The notes: a model not told the origin generated them from the letters alone. Positions 8,472 through 17,703 are shown, counted from the first letter of the stretch. The stretch: 64,000 nt of DNA from Marinibacterium sp050389775 (GCF_050389775.1 NZ_CP177144.1:3720001-3784000); one strand, 5' to 3'. Program-made: numbers and translations.

Positions 8472-9398
8472 TCAGGTGGTCACGCCGGGCAGCTTGTTGG
8501 CGTCGCCGGCTTCGTGGCAATGGTCGATGAAGGCCTGGATCGTGCGCGACACATGGGCCGCGCGCGACATGGCGATGCCCAGCTGCAGCGGCGGCACGGG
8601 CGTGTTGAGCGGGATGAATTTCAGCGGCTTGCCGTCCATCGAATATTCGGTGGCCGTGCGCATGTTGGAAATGCCGAAGCCAAAGCCGTTGGCCACCAGG
8701 CTGCGCTGGATGGCAATGTCGGCGGTGCGCTCGGCGATGCGCGGGCGGCGGCCCAGGGCGCGGAAGAGCGACAGGAAGTAATCCGAGCTGTGCGGCATGT
8801 CGAGCAGGACCATCTCGTGTTCGACCAGGTCCTCGGCCGTCAGTTCGCTGCGCGTGGCCAGGGGATGTTCGAGATCGACCATGACATAGGGCGGCAGGGT
8901 GCGCAGGGGCTGGAAGTCGATGTCGCTGGGCAGGGCCAGGTCATAGGTCAGGGCCACGTCGATCCGCGCCGCGCCCAGGGCATCGAAGATCTGGGCCTGG
9001 TCCAGCTCGACCTGGCTGAAATCGACGCTTTCGTACTTGTCCTCGAAGCTGCGGCGCAACTGGGGCACCATCAGCTGGACAAAGGTCTTGAGGCAGCCCA
9101 CCCGCAGCGAGCCGCGCACGCTGCCGGTATAGATGTTGGCCATGTCGTTGAGCTTGCCCGCCGCTTCCAGCACCAGCCGGGCCTGCTGGAAGAAATGCTC
9201 GCCCGTGGGCGTCAGCACCGAGCCCTGGGCATGGCGGCGGGTGAACAGCTGGACACCGAAACCGGCCTCCAGCTGGGCAATGGCCGAGGACATCGACGGG
9301 GCCGTCACGTTCACCTTGTCGGCGGCCAGGGCAATGCTGCCCGCCTCGCCCACGGCGATGAAATACTCCAGTTGGCGCAGGGTGAACCTGAGTGGCAT
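8472..9398 (-). CDS. LysR-family transcriptional regulator
   Basis: DNA-binding regulator of 308 residues. The N-terminal winged helix-turn-helix is typical (TLRQLEYFIAVGEAGSIALAADKVNVTAPSMSSAI in outline, residues 5-40), and the rest is the two-lobed periplasmic-binding-like effector domain (from about residue 90). It lies 19 bases upstream of the M20 deacetylase in the same direction, so the two are probably cotranscribed rather than divergent. The 56-base gap to the next gene upstream leaves little room for a separate promoter. The effector is unknown. Confidence 0.9.
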   Translation of the reverse strand: MPLRFTLRQLEYFIAVGEAGSIALAADKVNVTAPSMSSAIAQLEAGFGVQLFTRRHAQGSVLTPTGEHFFQQARLVLEAAGKLNDMANIYTGSVRGSLRVGCLKTFVQLMVPQLRRSFEDKYESVDFSQVELDQAQIFDALGAARIDVALTYDLALPSDIDFQPLRTLPPYVMVDLEHPLATRSELTAEDLVEHEMVLLDMPHSSDYFLSLFRALGRRPRIAERTADIAIQRSLVANGFGFGISNMRTATEYSMDGKPLKFIPLNTPVPPLQLGIAMSRAAHVSRTIQAFIDHCHEAGDANKLPGVTT

Positions 9399-9454
9399 GG
9401 CGAGACCTCGGCTATCTTGGGGCCCGGGTCACATCCGGGCATGGGGCAAAATAG

Positions 9455-10129
9455 TCACTCGTCTCCGGGGACACCATAGGACGGCGCCTCGCGCGGATCG
9501 AGCGCCCGCGTGACGTAATCGTTCATCTGCGGCTCATAGACGGCCCAGGCCGCTTCCAGCGCGGCGATCGGGCAGTCTTCGGTCCAGTCGATGCGCAGCT
9601 CGGCCAGCGGCCAGCTCTGGGTGTCGACCAGCAGCAGCCCGGCCGAATGCACAGGCCCGGCCTCGCCCCCGGCATCCAGCCCGGCACGCAGGGCGCCGAT
9701 CAGCCGGTCGCCCAGGTGGCCCGTCGAGGTGGCGAAATGCTGGACCATGACTTCGGGCACGCCGGCATCGGCCAGCAGGTTGCCCGCGGCGGCACAATCG
9801 CGGCCCTCGGCCTCGGACCACATGCCCAGGACCTGGGTGCCCGAATAGATCGCGCTGGCCCCGGTCCGGTCGACGGCCAGGACCTGGCGATAGGCCATGT
9901 GTGCCCCGGCCCGTTCGACGATGGCCAGCGCCTCGGACGGGCTGGCGCCGCGTTCCATCAGGTCCAGCGTATGGGGCCCGAGGCGCGGGTCGGTGACATT
10001 CTGGCTGGCCACGGCGCCGACCCCGGCCCGGGCATGGGCGCAGCGCGCGGCGACGGCCGGCGACGAGGACGAGATGGCCACGCCGAACATGCCGGTCTGC
10101 TGGCAATGGCCGATGATCGAAAACGTCAT
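9455..10129 (-). CDS. DUF1028 family protein (Ntn-hydrolase-like)
   Basis: 224-residue protein starting MTFSIIGHCQQTGMFGVAIS, the characteristic start of DUF1028. It continues with the conserved GVGAVASQNVTDPRLG segment and ends with the conserved WTEDCPIAALEAAWAVYEPQ region. The fold is related to N-terminal nucleophile hydrolases, but no enzyme activity is established for the family. The ATG at 10129 has a GGGAG site seven bases upstream, whereas the longer open frame to 10288 has no supporting site. It sits with a Rid-family protein and an M20 deacetylase, which suggests a role in amino acid or amide catabolism; that is inference. Confidence 0.85.
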   Translation of the reverse strand: MTFSIIGHCQQTGMFGVAISSSSPAVAARCAHARAGVGAVASQNVTDPRLGPHTLDLMERGASPSEALAIVERAGAHMAYRQVLAVDRTGASAIYSGTQVLGMWSEAEGRDCAAAGNLLADAGVPEVMVQHFATSTGHLGDRLIGALRAGLDAGGEAGPVHSAGLLLVDTQSWPLAELRIDWTEDCPIAALEAAWAVYEPQMNDYVTRALDPREAPSYGVPGDE

Positions 10130-10358
10130 GAAGTCTCCCTGGGGGCACGAGCGCCCCGGATTGGTGCATGAAACGGATGATGCATGCTGGTTGGGCGCGG
10201 ACAAGAGGCAGGCCACCGGAGAGGCCGTGGGGCGGACCACAGCGCGCCCCACCGGGCGCGCCATGAGACCATCCACGGGGGCAACCATGCCCCCCAGCCG
10301 CAGAACTGTGCCGGCCCCTGCCCCGCGCGCAGCGCGACGGCGACGGGCCGGCGGGCGA

Positions 10359-10775
10359 TCAGTCGGGGATGACAGCCGTGGCGTCGATCTCGACCAGCCA
10401 TTCCGGCCGGGCCAGGGCCACGACGACCAGCCCGGTGCAGACCGGGTGCACGCCCTTGATGTAATCGCCCATGGTCCGGTAGACCGCCTCGCGGTGGCGC
10501 ACGTCGGTCAGGTAGACGACCAGCTTGGTCACGTGTTCCATCTTGCCGCCGCATTCCTCGACCAGCTGGCGGATGTTGCTCATGACCTTGTGGGTCTGTT
10601 CCACCGGGTCGTTGCTCTTGATGTTCTCGGCGGTGTCCAGGTCCTGCGGGCACTGGCCGCGCAGGAAGATCGTCTTGCCCGGCTCGGCAACGACGGCCTG
10701 GGCCAGGTCGTTGTCGAGGTTCTGCTCGGGATAGGTGTCCTTGGTGTTGAACTTGCGGTGACGGTAATGCGCCAT
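10359..10775 (-). CDS. Rid (YjgF/YER057c/UK114) family protein lacking the RidA arginine
   Basis: 138-residue protein with the Rid trimer fold, seen in GQCPQDLDT, the HKVMSNIRQLVEECGG helix, TKLVVYLTDVRHREAVYR and the final EIDATAVI strand. In archetypal RidA the imine-hydrolysing Arg lies in the FPARS segment. Here the aligned stretch is HPVCTGLVVV, so the Arg position is Cys. The protein therefore probably belongs to one of the Rid subfamilies without the 2-aminoacrylate deaminase residue. Its upstream gap of 96 bases may carry a promoter. The gap on its downstream side (10130-10358) is GC-rich and has no gene I can support. Confidence 0.85.
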   Translation of the reverse strand: MAHYRHRKFNTKDTYPEQNLDNDLAQAVVAEPGKTIFLRGQCPQDLDTAENIKSNDPVEQTHKVMSNIRQLVEECGGKMEHVTKLVVYLTDVRHREAVYRTMGDYIKGVHPVCTGLVVVALARPEWLVEIDATAVIPD

Positions 10776-10871
10776 GGCGGTGTGTCCTCGTCGGGCTTGT
10801 GCCCCTTGCGGGGGCGTTTGTCTGGCCGGGCGGCCGGGGATCGGACCGCCCGGTGATGTCGGTATGGCCGG

Positions 10872-11492
10872 TCAGGCCGTGGGTCGGGTGGCGATCATGG
10901 CCGGGCGGGTGTCGAACCCGGCCTGCCATTCGGCCAGCGCCGGGCGGCCCTGGCGCCAGTCGAGATCCCCAAAGCGGAAATCCAGCCAGCCGAGCGCGCA
11001 GCCATAGGCGATGGCCCCGATGTCGTGGCATTCCGGCCCGGGCAGGTCGGCGGCCATGGCATCGAGCGCATCGGCCACCTTGTCCAGCTGGCGTTCCGTC
11101 CAGAGCGGCCATTGGTAATCGCCCGGCCGGGCCAGCGCCTCGTAGCGCACCAGCAGCGCGGCATCGAGCAGCCCGTCGGCCAGGGCCTGGCGGCGCAGGG
11201 CCGTCCAGCGCGCCGGGCCGGCGGGCGGAAACACCCGGCCCTGCCCGTCGCCGGCCAGGTCATCGAGATATTCGCAGATCACCCGGCTGTCATAGAGCAC
11301 GGTGCCATCCCCGGCTCGCGCCGCCGGCACCTTGGCCAGCGGGTTGAAGGCCTGGATGCGCTTGTCGCGCTCCACCGGATGGGCGGCGCTGTCGAGGATC
11401 TCGATCTGGTCGGCCAGGCCGCGTTCGTGGGCCACGGCCATGACCTTGCGCACGAAGGGCGAGGCAGAGCCCCAATACAGCTGGATCGTCAT
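10872..11492 (-). CDS. Glutathione S-transferase family protein
   Basis: 206-residue two-domain GST. The N-terminal thioredoxin-like domain has the SPFVRKVMAVAHERG helix, the cis-proline segment (PLAKVPAA) and the Asp-Ser glutathione contact (LYDSRVICEYLDDL). An all-helical C-terminal domain follows. The start overlaps the stop of the upstream quinone oxidoreductase gene as ATGA in translation direction, so the two are coupled. The substrate is unknown; location with an oxidoreductase and an amine-type transporter suggests handling of an electrophilic or aromatic intermediate, as inference only. Confidence 0.87.
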   Translation of the reverse strand: MTIQLYWGSASPFVRKVMAVAHERGLADQIEILDSAAHPVERDKRIQAFNPLAKVPAARAGDGTVLYDSRVICEYLDDLAGDGQGRVFPPAGPARWTALRRQALADGLLDAALLVRYEALARPGDYQWPLWTERQLDKVADALDAMAADLPGPECHDIGAIAYGCALGWLDFRFGDLDWRQGRPALAEWQAGFDTRPAMIATRPTA

Positions 11493-12541
11493 TGCGCCGC
11501 CTCCGTCGCACCGGCCGCGTCGGCATCATCTGCCGGCAGGCCGGGCGCCAGGGCGATCTTGCCGAAATTGGCCCCGCCTTCGAGCAGCGCATGGGCCCGG
11601 GCCGCCTCGGCCAGGGGCAGCACGGCCGACAGCACCGGGCGCACCTTGCCCGGGCCGACCAGCGGCAGCAGCGCCGCGCGCAACCCCGCGGCAATGGAGG
11701 CCTTTTCCGCATCGCTCTTGGGCCGCAGGGTGGACGAGCTGAGCCACAGGCCCTTGCGCATGACCAGGCCCAGGTCGACCGGCGCAACCATGCCCGTCAT
11801 GAAGGACAGGCCGATGTGCCGCCCGCCTGGGGCCATGCAGGCCAGGTGGGCATTGACGGCATCGCCGCCCAGGATGTCGATCACCACGTCCACGCCCTGC
11901 CCGTCGGTCAGGCGCAGGACCTCGGCGGCCAGGTCGGCCAGGTCGGCGCTGCGGTAATCGATGGCACGGGCGCCCATCTCTTCGAGCCGGGCGCATTTCT
12001 CTGGGCCGCCGGCGGTCACGATGACCTCGGCGCCCCAGGCCAGGGCCAGTTGCAGGGCCAGCGTGCCGATGCCGCTGGCGCCGCCCTGGATCAGCACCCG
12101 TTCCCCGGGTTTCAGCGCGCCGCGTTCAAAGAGGTTGTGCCAGATCGTGAACAGCCCCTCGGGCAGCACGGCGGCTTCCTGCAGGCTCAGCCCCTCGGGC
12201 ACCGGCAGGCATTGATCGGCCCGCGCCACGACCTGTTCGGCATAGCCCCCCGCCTTGACCAGCGCCATCACCCGGTCGCCGGGCTGCCAGCCGGTCACCT
12301 CCGCGCCGGTGGCCAGCACCTCGCCGGCCACTTCCAGGCCCAGGATGTCCGACACGTCGGGCGGGGCCGGCAGCGCGCCGGACCGTTGCATGACGTCGGG
12401 CCGGTTGACCCCGGCCGCGGCCACGGCGATCAGCACCTCGCCCGGGCCGGGCCGGGGCACGGGACGGGACACGGTGGTCAGAACCTCGGGGCCACCGGGT
12501 GTGCGGGCGATGACGGCCTGCATCTCGCTCACCCCGCTCAT
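11489..12541 (-). CDS. NAD(P)H:quinone oxidoreductase, zeta-crystallin/PIG3 type
   Basis: 350-residue member of the medium-chain dehydrogenase superfamily without structural zinc. It shows the N-terminal GroES-like domain (MQAVIARTPGGPEVL, VAAAGVNRPDVMQRSG), the nucleotide-binding motif (IQGGASGIGTLALQLA) and a C-terminal PLAEAARAHALLEGG helix typical of the PIG3 group. I chose the ATG at 12541, which overlaps the upstream ATPase stop; an ATG six codons further in (12523) with its own purine-rich site is an alternative. It probably reduces quinones or other enones with NADPH. It lies at the 3' end of the polyamine-type transporter operon. Confidence 0.87.
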   Translation of the reverse strand: MSGVSEMQAVIARTPGGPEVLTTVSRPVPRPGPGEVLIAVAAAGVNRPDVMQRSGALPAPPDVSDILGLEVAGEVLATGAEVTGWQPGDRVMALVKAGGYAEQVVARADQCLPVPEGLSLQEAAVLPEGLFTIWHNLFERGALKPGERVLIQGGASGIGTLALQLALAWGAEVIVTAGGPEKCARLEEMGARAIDYRSADLADLAAEVLRLTDGQGVDVVIDILGGDAVNAHLACMAPGGRHIGLSFMTGMVAPVDLGLVMRKGLWLSSSTLRPKSDAEKASIAAGLRAALLPLVGPGKVRPVLSAVLPLAEAARAHALLEGGANFGKIALAPGLPADDADAAGATEAAQ

Positions 12542-13659
12542 GCCCCGGCCTCGCGTGCATAGACCGCCGGGCCGCGATCGGGCAGCGCGATGCCCACGGG
12601 CGTGCCCGCGGCCAGCGCCTCGCCGGCGGGCACGCGCAGCATGACCCGGCCGCCTTCGGCCGAGGGGCAATCGAGATGCAGCTCGGCATGGCTGCCCTGG
12701 TAGACCGACAGCGCCACGCTGGCCGGGATCGCTCCCGGCGCGCCGGCCTCGGTCAGGCGGCATTGCTCGGGCCGCACGAACAGCGTGACCGGCCCGGCCT
12801 CGGGCAGCGCCTCCTGGAAGGTCGAGACATGCAGCCCGGTGCCTTCGATATCCAGCGTCACGCCATCGTCGCCGCTGTCGACCAGGCGGGCGGCAAAGAG
12901 GTTGGCATCGCCCACGAAGGTCGAGACGAACTGGTTCTGCGGCGTGTCATAGATCTCGGACGGCGAGCCGATCTGGCGGATGCGCCCGCGCGACATCACG
13001 GCGATGCGGTCGGACATCGACAGCGCCTCGCCCTGGTCATGGGTCACGAAGACCGTGGTCAGGCCCAGCCGCGACTGGATTTCCTTCAGCTCGACCTGCA
13101 TGGCCGTGCGCAGGTTGCGGTCCAGCGCCGAGAACGGCTCGTCGAGCAGCAGCACGCGGGGCCGGATCACCAGCGCCCGGGCCAGGGCCACGCGCTGTTG
13201 CTGGCCGCCGGACAGCTGCTTGGGCTTGCGGTCGGCGAAATCCTCGAGCTTGACCAGCGCCAGCGCCTCGCGGACGCGCTCTTCGGTCTCGGCCTTGGAC
13301 ACCTTGCGGGTGCGCAGGCCATAGGCCACGTTCTGCGCCACGCTCATGTGCGGGAACAGCGCGTAGTTCTGGAACACGATGCCGATCTCGCGCTTGTGCG
13401 GGGGCACCTGGGTGACCAGGTCGCGGTTGATGAACAGCTCGCCCTCGTCGGCTTCGAGGAAGCCGGCGATCAGGTTCAGAAGCGTGGTCTTGCCGCAGCC
13501 CGACGGCCCCAGCAGGGTCAGGAACTCGCCCCGGCGGATCTTGAGCCAGACCGGTTCGAGGGCAACGGTGCCGGAGAAGGACTTGCTGACACCGTCGATC
13601 TGGACGGCAGGGTATTCCCTGCTCTCGGACGGCGTGTTGGAGAGGGGCTCACTCGACAT
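12538..13659 (-). CDS. Spermidine/putrescine-type ABC transporter ATPase (PotA-like)
   Basis: 373-residue ATPase of an importer with a C-terminal TOBE_2 domain. It shows a Walker A (GPSGCGKTT), a Q-loop (VFQNYALFPHM), a signature (LSGGQQQRVALARAL), a Walker B (VLLLDEPFSALD) and an H-loop (FVTHDQGEAL). The regulatory TOBE part runs from about residue 270. The ATPase gene follows the two permeases and overlaps the second by 11 bases. The transporter family includes polyamine, iron and 2-aminoethylphosphonate importers; the binding protein supports the PotD/PotF-like branch. Confidence 0.92.
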   Translation of the reverse strand: MSSEPLSNTPSESREYPAVQIDGVSKSFSGTVALEPVWLKIRRGEFLTLLGPSGCGKTTLLNLIAGFLEADEGELFINRDLVTQVPPHKREIGIVFQNYALFPHMSVAQNVAYGLRTRKVSKAETEERVREALALVKLEDFADRKPKQLSGGQQQRVALARALVIRPRVLLLDEPFSALDRNLRTAMQVELKEIQSRLGLTTVFVTHDQGEALSMSDRIAVMSRGRIRQIGSPSEIYDTPQNQFVSTFVGDANLFAARLVDSGDDGVTLDIEGTGLHVSTFQEALPEAGPVTLFVRPEQCRLTEAGAPGAIPASVALSVYQGSHAELHLDCPSAEGGRVMLRVPAGEALAAGTPVGIALPDRGPAVYAREAGA

Positions 13660-14458
13660 TTAGGACCTTTTCGAGGCGGTAGAGTTTGTGGACGATCAGC
13701 AGCGCGATGGCCACGACCAGGACATAGAGGACGGACACGGCGGCCAGCGTCGGATCGGCATATTCGCGGACGTAATTGTACATCGCGACCGGCAGGGTCT
13801 GGGTGCTCTGGTTGACCACGAAGAGCGATGCGGTGAACTCGTTGAACGACAGGATCGCGGCAAAGAGCCCGCCCGAGACCAGCCCCGGCAGCAGCAGCGG
13901 CAGGGTGATGGTCAGCAGGACGTGCAGCGGCGAGGCGCCCAGGGATTCCGCGGCCTGTTCGTAGCGCCGTTCGAAATTCTTCAGCGAGACATAGACCGAC
14001 CGGGCCACGAAGGGCAGCACGATGATGACATGGACCGCAACGACCAGCCAGATCGACCGGGGCAGCGCGGCGGCGGCCGACAGGATCAGCAGGCCGAGAC
14101 CGATGGTGAAGTTGGGGATGATCAGCGGCGACATCAGCACGCCGTTCAGCAGCCCTTTCAGCCGGAAATCGTAACGGTCGAGCACATAGGCAAAGCCCGA
14201 TCCGGCGACCAGGGCAATGGTTGCCCCGATGGCCGCGATCTTGAGCGAATTGACCAGGCCGGCGCCGAAATCACCGTATTCGAAGGCGTTGACATACCAG
14301 CGGAAGGACCAGGCCTTGGGCGGGAAGGACAGGAAAGCGCCATCGTTGAACGAGGCAATGGCCACGACGACGAAGGGCAGCAGGACAAAGCCCACGATCA
14401 GCACCAGCAGGATCCGGCCGGACCAGTCGAGCAGGTGGTCGAGAAGGGATTTCTTCAT
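13649..14458 (-). CDS. Spermidine/putrescine-type ABC transporter permease (PotC-like)
   Basis: 269-residue inner-membrane permease. It starts MKKSLLDHLLDWSGRILLVL, has the FPPKAWSFRWYVNAFE periplasmic segment typical of PotC, about six membrane segments, and an EAA loop (EQAAESLGASPLHVLLTITLPLLLPG). I placed the start at 14458, two bases before the end of the upstream permease gene; a much longer frame open to 15151 is an overlap artefact. Its 3' end overlaps the ATPase start. Confidence 0.92.
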   Translation of the reverse strand: MKKSLLDHLLDWSGRILLVLIVGFVLLPFVVVAIASFNDGAFLSFPPKAWSFRWYVNAFEYGDFGAGLVNSLKIAAIGATIALVAGSGFAYVLDRYDFRLKGLLNGVLMSPLIIPNFTIGLGLLILSAAAALPRSIWLVVAVHVIIVLPFVARSVYVSLKNFERRYEQAAESLGASPLHVLLTITLPLLLPGLVSGGLFAAILSFNEFTASLFVVNQSTQTLPVAMYNYVREYADPTLAAVSVLYVLVVAIALLIVHKLYRLEKVLNVE

Positions 14459-14460
14459 GG

Positions 14461-15312
14461 TCAATGCGCTCCGATCCGTTCCAGCCGGCGGATTCCGGTG
14501 TTGAAGATGGCCAGCACGGCAATGGTGAACAGCAGCCCGACCAGCGACAGCGACGCGGCCAGCGGGAAATTGAACGAGGCAAAGCCGACCTGGTAGACCA
14601 GCGTGGAAATGGTCTGGACCTGGCCGCCGCCGATCATCTGGGGCGTGGCAAAGGCCGAGAAGGTCCAGGCAAAGGCCGTCGAGGTCGCGGCAACGATGCC
14701 CGGGATCGACAGCGGCAGGGTGACCGTCAGGAACACCCGCACCCGCCCGGCGCCCAGCGACGTGGCGGCGCGTTCGAGGTTGCGGTCGATATGCGACAGC
14801 GCGGCGGCCAGCATGACCACGACGATCGGCAGGGTGAAATGCACCAGCGCGATGACCACGCCGGTCATGGTGAACATGAAGTCGATCGGCGTGTCGATCA
14901 GGCCCCAGTTCCGCAGCATCGAATTGACGAAGCCGCGATTGCCCAGGACGATCATCCAGGAATAGGTCCGCACGATCTCGCCCAGGAACATCGGGGTCAG
15001 CGAGGTCAGCAGCAGCGCGCTGCGCAGGGCGGAGGATTTCGCGCGCACCATGGCATAGGCCAGCGGATAGCCGACCAGCAGGGTGAACAGCGCGGTCCAG
15101 AAACACAGCAGGACGGTGTTCAGGAAGGCCTGGCCATAGACCGCCTTCCACAGGGTGGTGAAGTTATCGAGCGTAAAGCCGCCGGGATCGAGCGATCCGG
15201 GCACATGGGCGCGCAGGCTGTATTGCACGATGGCCAGGAACGAAGCCGCGATGCCGAAAGCGATCAGGATCGACGGCGAGGCAAACCAGCCAAGGAAAGG
15301 GCGCTTCGACAT
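14461..15312 (-). CDS. Spermidine/putrescine-type ABC transporter permease (PotB-like)
   Basis: 283-residue inner-membrane permease starting MSKRPFLGWFASPSILIAF. It has the DNFTTLWKAVYGQAFLNT periplasmic region of the PotB family, about six membrane segments and an EAA-type loop (ERAATSLGAGRVRVFLTVTLPLSIPG). It lies 62 bases after the binding-protein gene and two bases before the PotC-like gene. With its partner it forms the membrane channel of the importer. Confidence 0.92.
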   Translation of the reverse strand: MSKRPFLGWFASPSILIAFGIAASFLAIVQYSLRAHVPGSLDPGGFTLDNFTTLWKAVYGQAFLNTVLLCFWTALFTLLVGYPLAYAMVRAKSSALRSALLLTSLTPMFLGEIVRTYSWMIVLGNRGFVNSMLRNWGLIDTPIDFMFTMTGVVIALVHFTLPIVVVMLAAALSHIDRNLERAATSLGAGRVRVFLTVTLPLSIPGIVAATSTAFAWTFSAFATPQMIGGGQVQTISTLVYQVGFASFNFPLAASLSLVGLLFTIAVLAIFNTGIRRLERIGAH

Positions 15313-15374
15313 GGGAGAGAGATGCAGTCCTTATGGGGGTGTCCCGGCGGCGCGGCCGCCGGGACGTTCGGGGC

Positions 15375-16400
15375 TCAGTTGCCGGCGATCATGTTTTCCG
15401 AGAACCACTGACGCCATTCGGCGGTCTTCTCGGCACGCAGCTCGTGCGGGATGATCAGGGTCTGGGTTTCCCATTGCTCCGGCGTGGTGAAGATGCCCGG
15501 CAGCGAGGCCAGCTCTTCGGGCAGTTCGACATTCGACACCACCGGGCTGCCCTTCTTGATCTGGGCGATCTGGGCCTGGACCTCGGGGTCGAGCGCGGCG
15601 TTGATGAACTGGTAGGCCAGGTCGATCTTGTCGGTGCCCGCGGTGATGCCCATGGTATCGACACCCAGCACGCCGCCTTCGGCGGGGATGGCCAGCTGCA
15701 CGTCCAGCCCTTCGGACTGCATGTGGTAGGCGTTCATCGACAGCATGACCTGCACGGCGGTTTCACCGGTGGCCAGCAGCTGCTGGGAATTGGCGTCGTT
15801 GGTGTAGAACGCCTTGAAGTTCGGCTTGAGCGCCAGCAGCTTGTCGGTCGCGTCCTGCCAGTTCTCGATGTCCACGCCTTCCAGCTTGGACGCCACGGCG
15901 ATCGTGTGCGACGGGTCGAAATCGGGGGCGGCGATCATGCCTTCCAGTTCCGGCGACCACAGGTCTTCCCAGCTGTCGAAGGTGATGCCTTCGGGCAGCA
16001 GCTCGGGCATGTAGCCGATGGTGTAGACATAGGCCCAGGCACCGATGTGCGAGGGGCTGATCTTGGCCTGCTCGACCAGGTTCTCGGCATTGGGGATGCG
16101 GGACATGTCGAGTTCCTCGAACAGCCCGTCGTTGTTGTAGAGCCAGCCGATATGCGAGGTGGTGAAGGTCACGTCGCTTTCGGGGTTGTCCTTGCTCAGC
16201 TTGGCCTGGTTCAGCCGGTCGATCGTGCCGCCGGTGATGAATTCGACCTCGACACCGGTTTCCTCGGTGAATTTCTTGGCGATGGTGTCGGCGATCAGGT
16301 CGCGGAAGCTGCCACCCCAGCTGCTGACGACAAGGGTCTCGGCGAAGGCGGCCGGCGCAAGCAGGCCAAGCGCCGTGGCGGTCAGAAGCAGTTTTTTCAT
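15375..16400 (-). CDS. Periplasmic substrate-binding protein of the PotD/PotF-like transporter
   Basis: 341-residue exported protein. The signal peptide is clear (MKKLLLTATALGLLAPAAFA, cleavage before ETLVVSSWGGSF), followed by the two-lobed binding fold. The TLVVSSWGGSFRD start is typical of the PotD/AfuA-like group of extracellular solute-binding proteins. The ATG at 16400 gives the signal peptide at the N-terminus; the open frame to 16649 would bury it. First gene of a four-gene transporter operon with the oxidoreductase and GST behind. The ligand could be a polyamine or another cation. Confidence 0.9.
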   Translation of the reverse strand: MKKLLLTATALGLLAPAAFAETLVVSSWGGSFRDLIADTIAKKFTEETGVEVEFITGGTIDRLNQAKLSKDNPESDVTFTTSHIGWLYNNDGLFEELDMSRIPNAENLVEQAKISPSHIGAWAYVYTIGYMPELLPEGITFDSWEDLWSPELEGMIAAPDFDPSHTIAVASKLEGVDIENWQDATDKLLALKPNFKAFYTNDANSQQLLATGETAVQVMLSMNAYHMQSEGLDVQLAIPAEGGVLGVDTMGITAGTDKIDLAYQFINAALDPEVQAQIAQIKKGSPVVSNVELPEELASLPGIFTTPEQWETQTLIIPHELRAEKTAEWRQWFSENMIAGN

Positions 16401-16767
16401 GCAGGTTGTCCTATTGGTTGCAAGTTTCTCTTGTCGGGTGAATCCGACATGACGCGACGGGCGGCCCGTCAGGCTCGGCCGGTGTCCTGGCCGCGGGGCA
16501 TGGCCCCGCATCCCGACCCGGCTCAGGGTCCGCTGGGCGGTGATCGTCTGCCGCCTGGCCCGCATCGCATCACTGTCGTCTCCAATCCTTTGGCCCGTGC
16601 AGGGCGTGTCCGGAAGTTGCCCGTCCGGGACTTCGGGGAGTAATTGCAAAAATCAACTCGCTACTTAGGCATTTCCGTTCCAGATCATAACACACTGAAA
16701 ACAAATGCCTTTTCACGGCACCCTGGAATCGCCTTCCGGGGCGCCGCGAAAGCTGCGGTGCAAGTGC
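16401..16767. other. Intergenic region upstream of the PotD-like gene
   Basis: A 367-base gap between two minus-strand genes. It is ordinary GC-rich sequence to about 16625, followed by an AT-richer stretch (16640-16710) that is a reasonable place for the transporter promoter, although I cannot assign -35/-10 boxes with confidence. No gene, repeat array or terminator is evident. Confidence 0.3.
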
Positions 16768-17703
16768 CTAATAACCGCGCACCCGCGACACCTGGTTGAC
16801 CACGTCACCCCCCGTCTGCACGGCCCGGATGTTGGCCGCAATCTGCGGCGCGGCGCTCTTGGGCAGGGCGACCGAGGCCAGGTGCGGGGTGATCAGCACG
16901 CCGGGCAAGGACCACAGCGGGTGATCGGGGGCAAGCGGTTCGGCGGCAAAGACATCCAGTGTCGCGCCCGACAGGTGACCCGATTGCAGCGCGGCGACCA
17001 GCGCCGCTTCGTCGACAACCTCGCCGCGCGAGACATTGACGAAAGCCGCCCCCGGTTTCATCGCCGCGAAGACCTCTGCATCCAGCCGCTCCCGGGTGCC
17101 GGGGGTCAGCGGCAGCATGCAGACCACGACATCGGCCTCGGCCAGCACGCCGGGCAGCGCGTCATCGCCGCAATGCACCGTCACCCCGTCCAGCTCGCGC
17201 GGGCGGGTGGCCCAGCCATGGGTGCGGAAGCCCTGCCGGGCGATCTCGGTCGCGGCCAGCGCGCCCAGCTCGCCCAGGCCCAGAACGGCGACGGTGATGT
17301 CGGTGGCCGCGCGGGGATGACGATAGGCCCATTCGCGCCGGGCCTGGGCCGCTTCGAAATGCGGGATCTCGCGGGCATGGCGCAGCACGGCAAAGAGCAC
17401 GAAGCTGGCCATCATGCGGCCCATCTCGGGGTCCGACAGCCGGGTGATCGGCACGTCGGGCAGATCGCCCCGCGCCACCAGCCGGTCGACGCCGGCGCCG
17501 AGGTTGATCACCAGTTCAAGGTTGGGAAACCGGTCGAAGAACCCTTCGGGCGGCATCCAGACCAGGGCAAAGCGCACGGTGTCGGGATCGCTGACCGCAT
17601 CGGCATTCTCGATGCGCACATGCCCGTCCAGGTGCGGGGCCAGGGCATCGCGCCAGGCGTCGAACGGGTCCGGCCCGCTGTAGAAGACCAGCGTGTCGGT
17701 CAT
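16768..17703 (-). CDS. D-isomer-specific 2-hydroxyacid dehydrogenase (glyoxylate/hydroxypyruvate reductase-like)
   Basis: 311-residue NAD(P)-dependent oxidoreductase. The dinucleotide motif is GLGELG, and the catalytic triad positions are present: Arg in FVNVSRGEVVDE, Glu in TLDVFAAEPL and His in LITPHLAS. The overall length and the RRWxY-like segment (ARREWAYRHPRA) resemble the GhrA branch, which reduces glyoxylate and hydroxypyruvate. Its start overlaps the stop of the dehydroquinase homologue's gene as ATGA, so the two are coupled. The substrate is not fixed by sequence; a ring-cleavage or quinate-related 2-keto acid is possible. Confidence 0.88.
   Translation of the reverse strand: MTDTLVFYSGPDPFDAWRDALAPHLDGHVRIENADAVSDPDTVRFALVWMPPEGFFDRFPNLELVINLGAGVDRLVARGDLPDVPITRLSDPEMGRMMASFVLFAVLRHAREIPHFEAAQARREWAYRHPRAATDITVAVLGLGELGALAATEIARQGFRTHGWATRPRELDGVTVHCGDDALPGVLAEADVVVCMLPLTPGTRERLDAEVFAAMKPGAAFVNVSRGEVVDEAALVAALQSGHLSGATLDVFAAEPLAPDHPLWSLPGVLITPHLASVALPKSAAPQIAANIRAVQTGGDVVNQVSRVRGY

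Noticed and set aside
13649..15151. Fusion of two transporter permeases in one long minus-strand frame
   Set aside because: The frame upstream of 14458 runs antisense-free but out of register through the PotB-like gene; the two permeases have their own starts, stops and typical lengths.
16640..16710. Specific -35/-10 promoter for the PotD-like gene
   Set aside because: The AT-richer stretch is suggestive and includes TATGAT on the minus strand, but no matching -35 at proper spacing was found, so no site is called.
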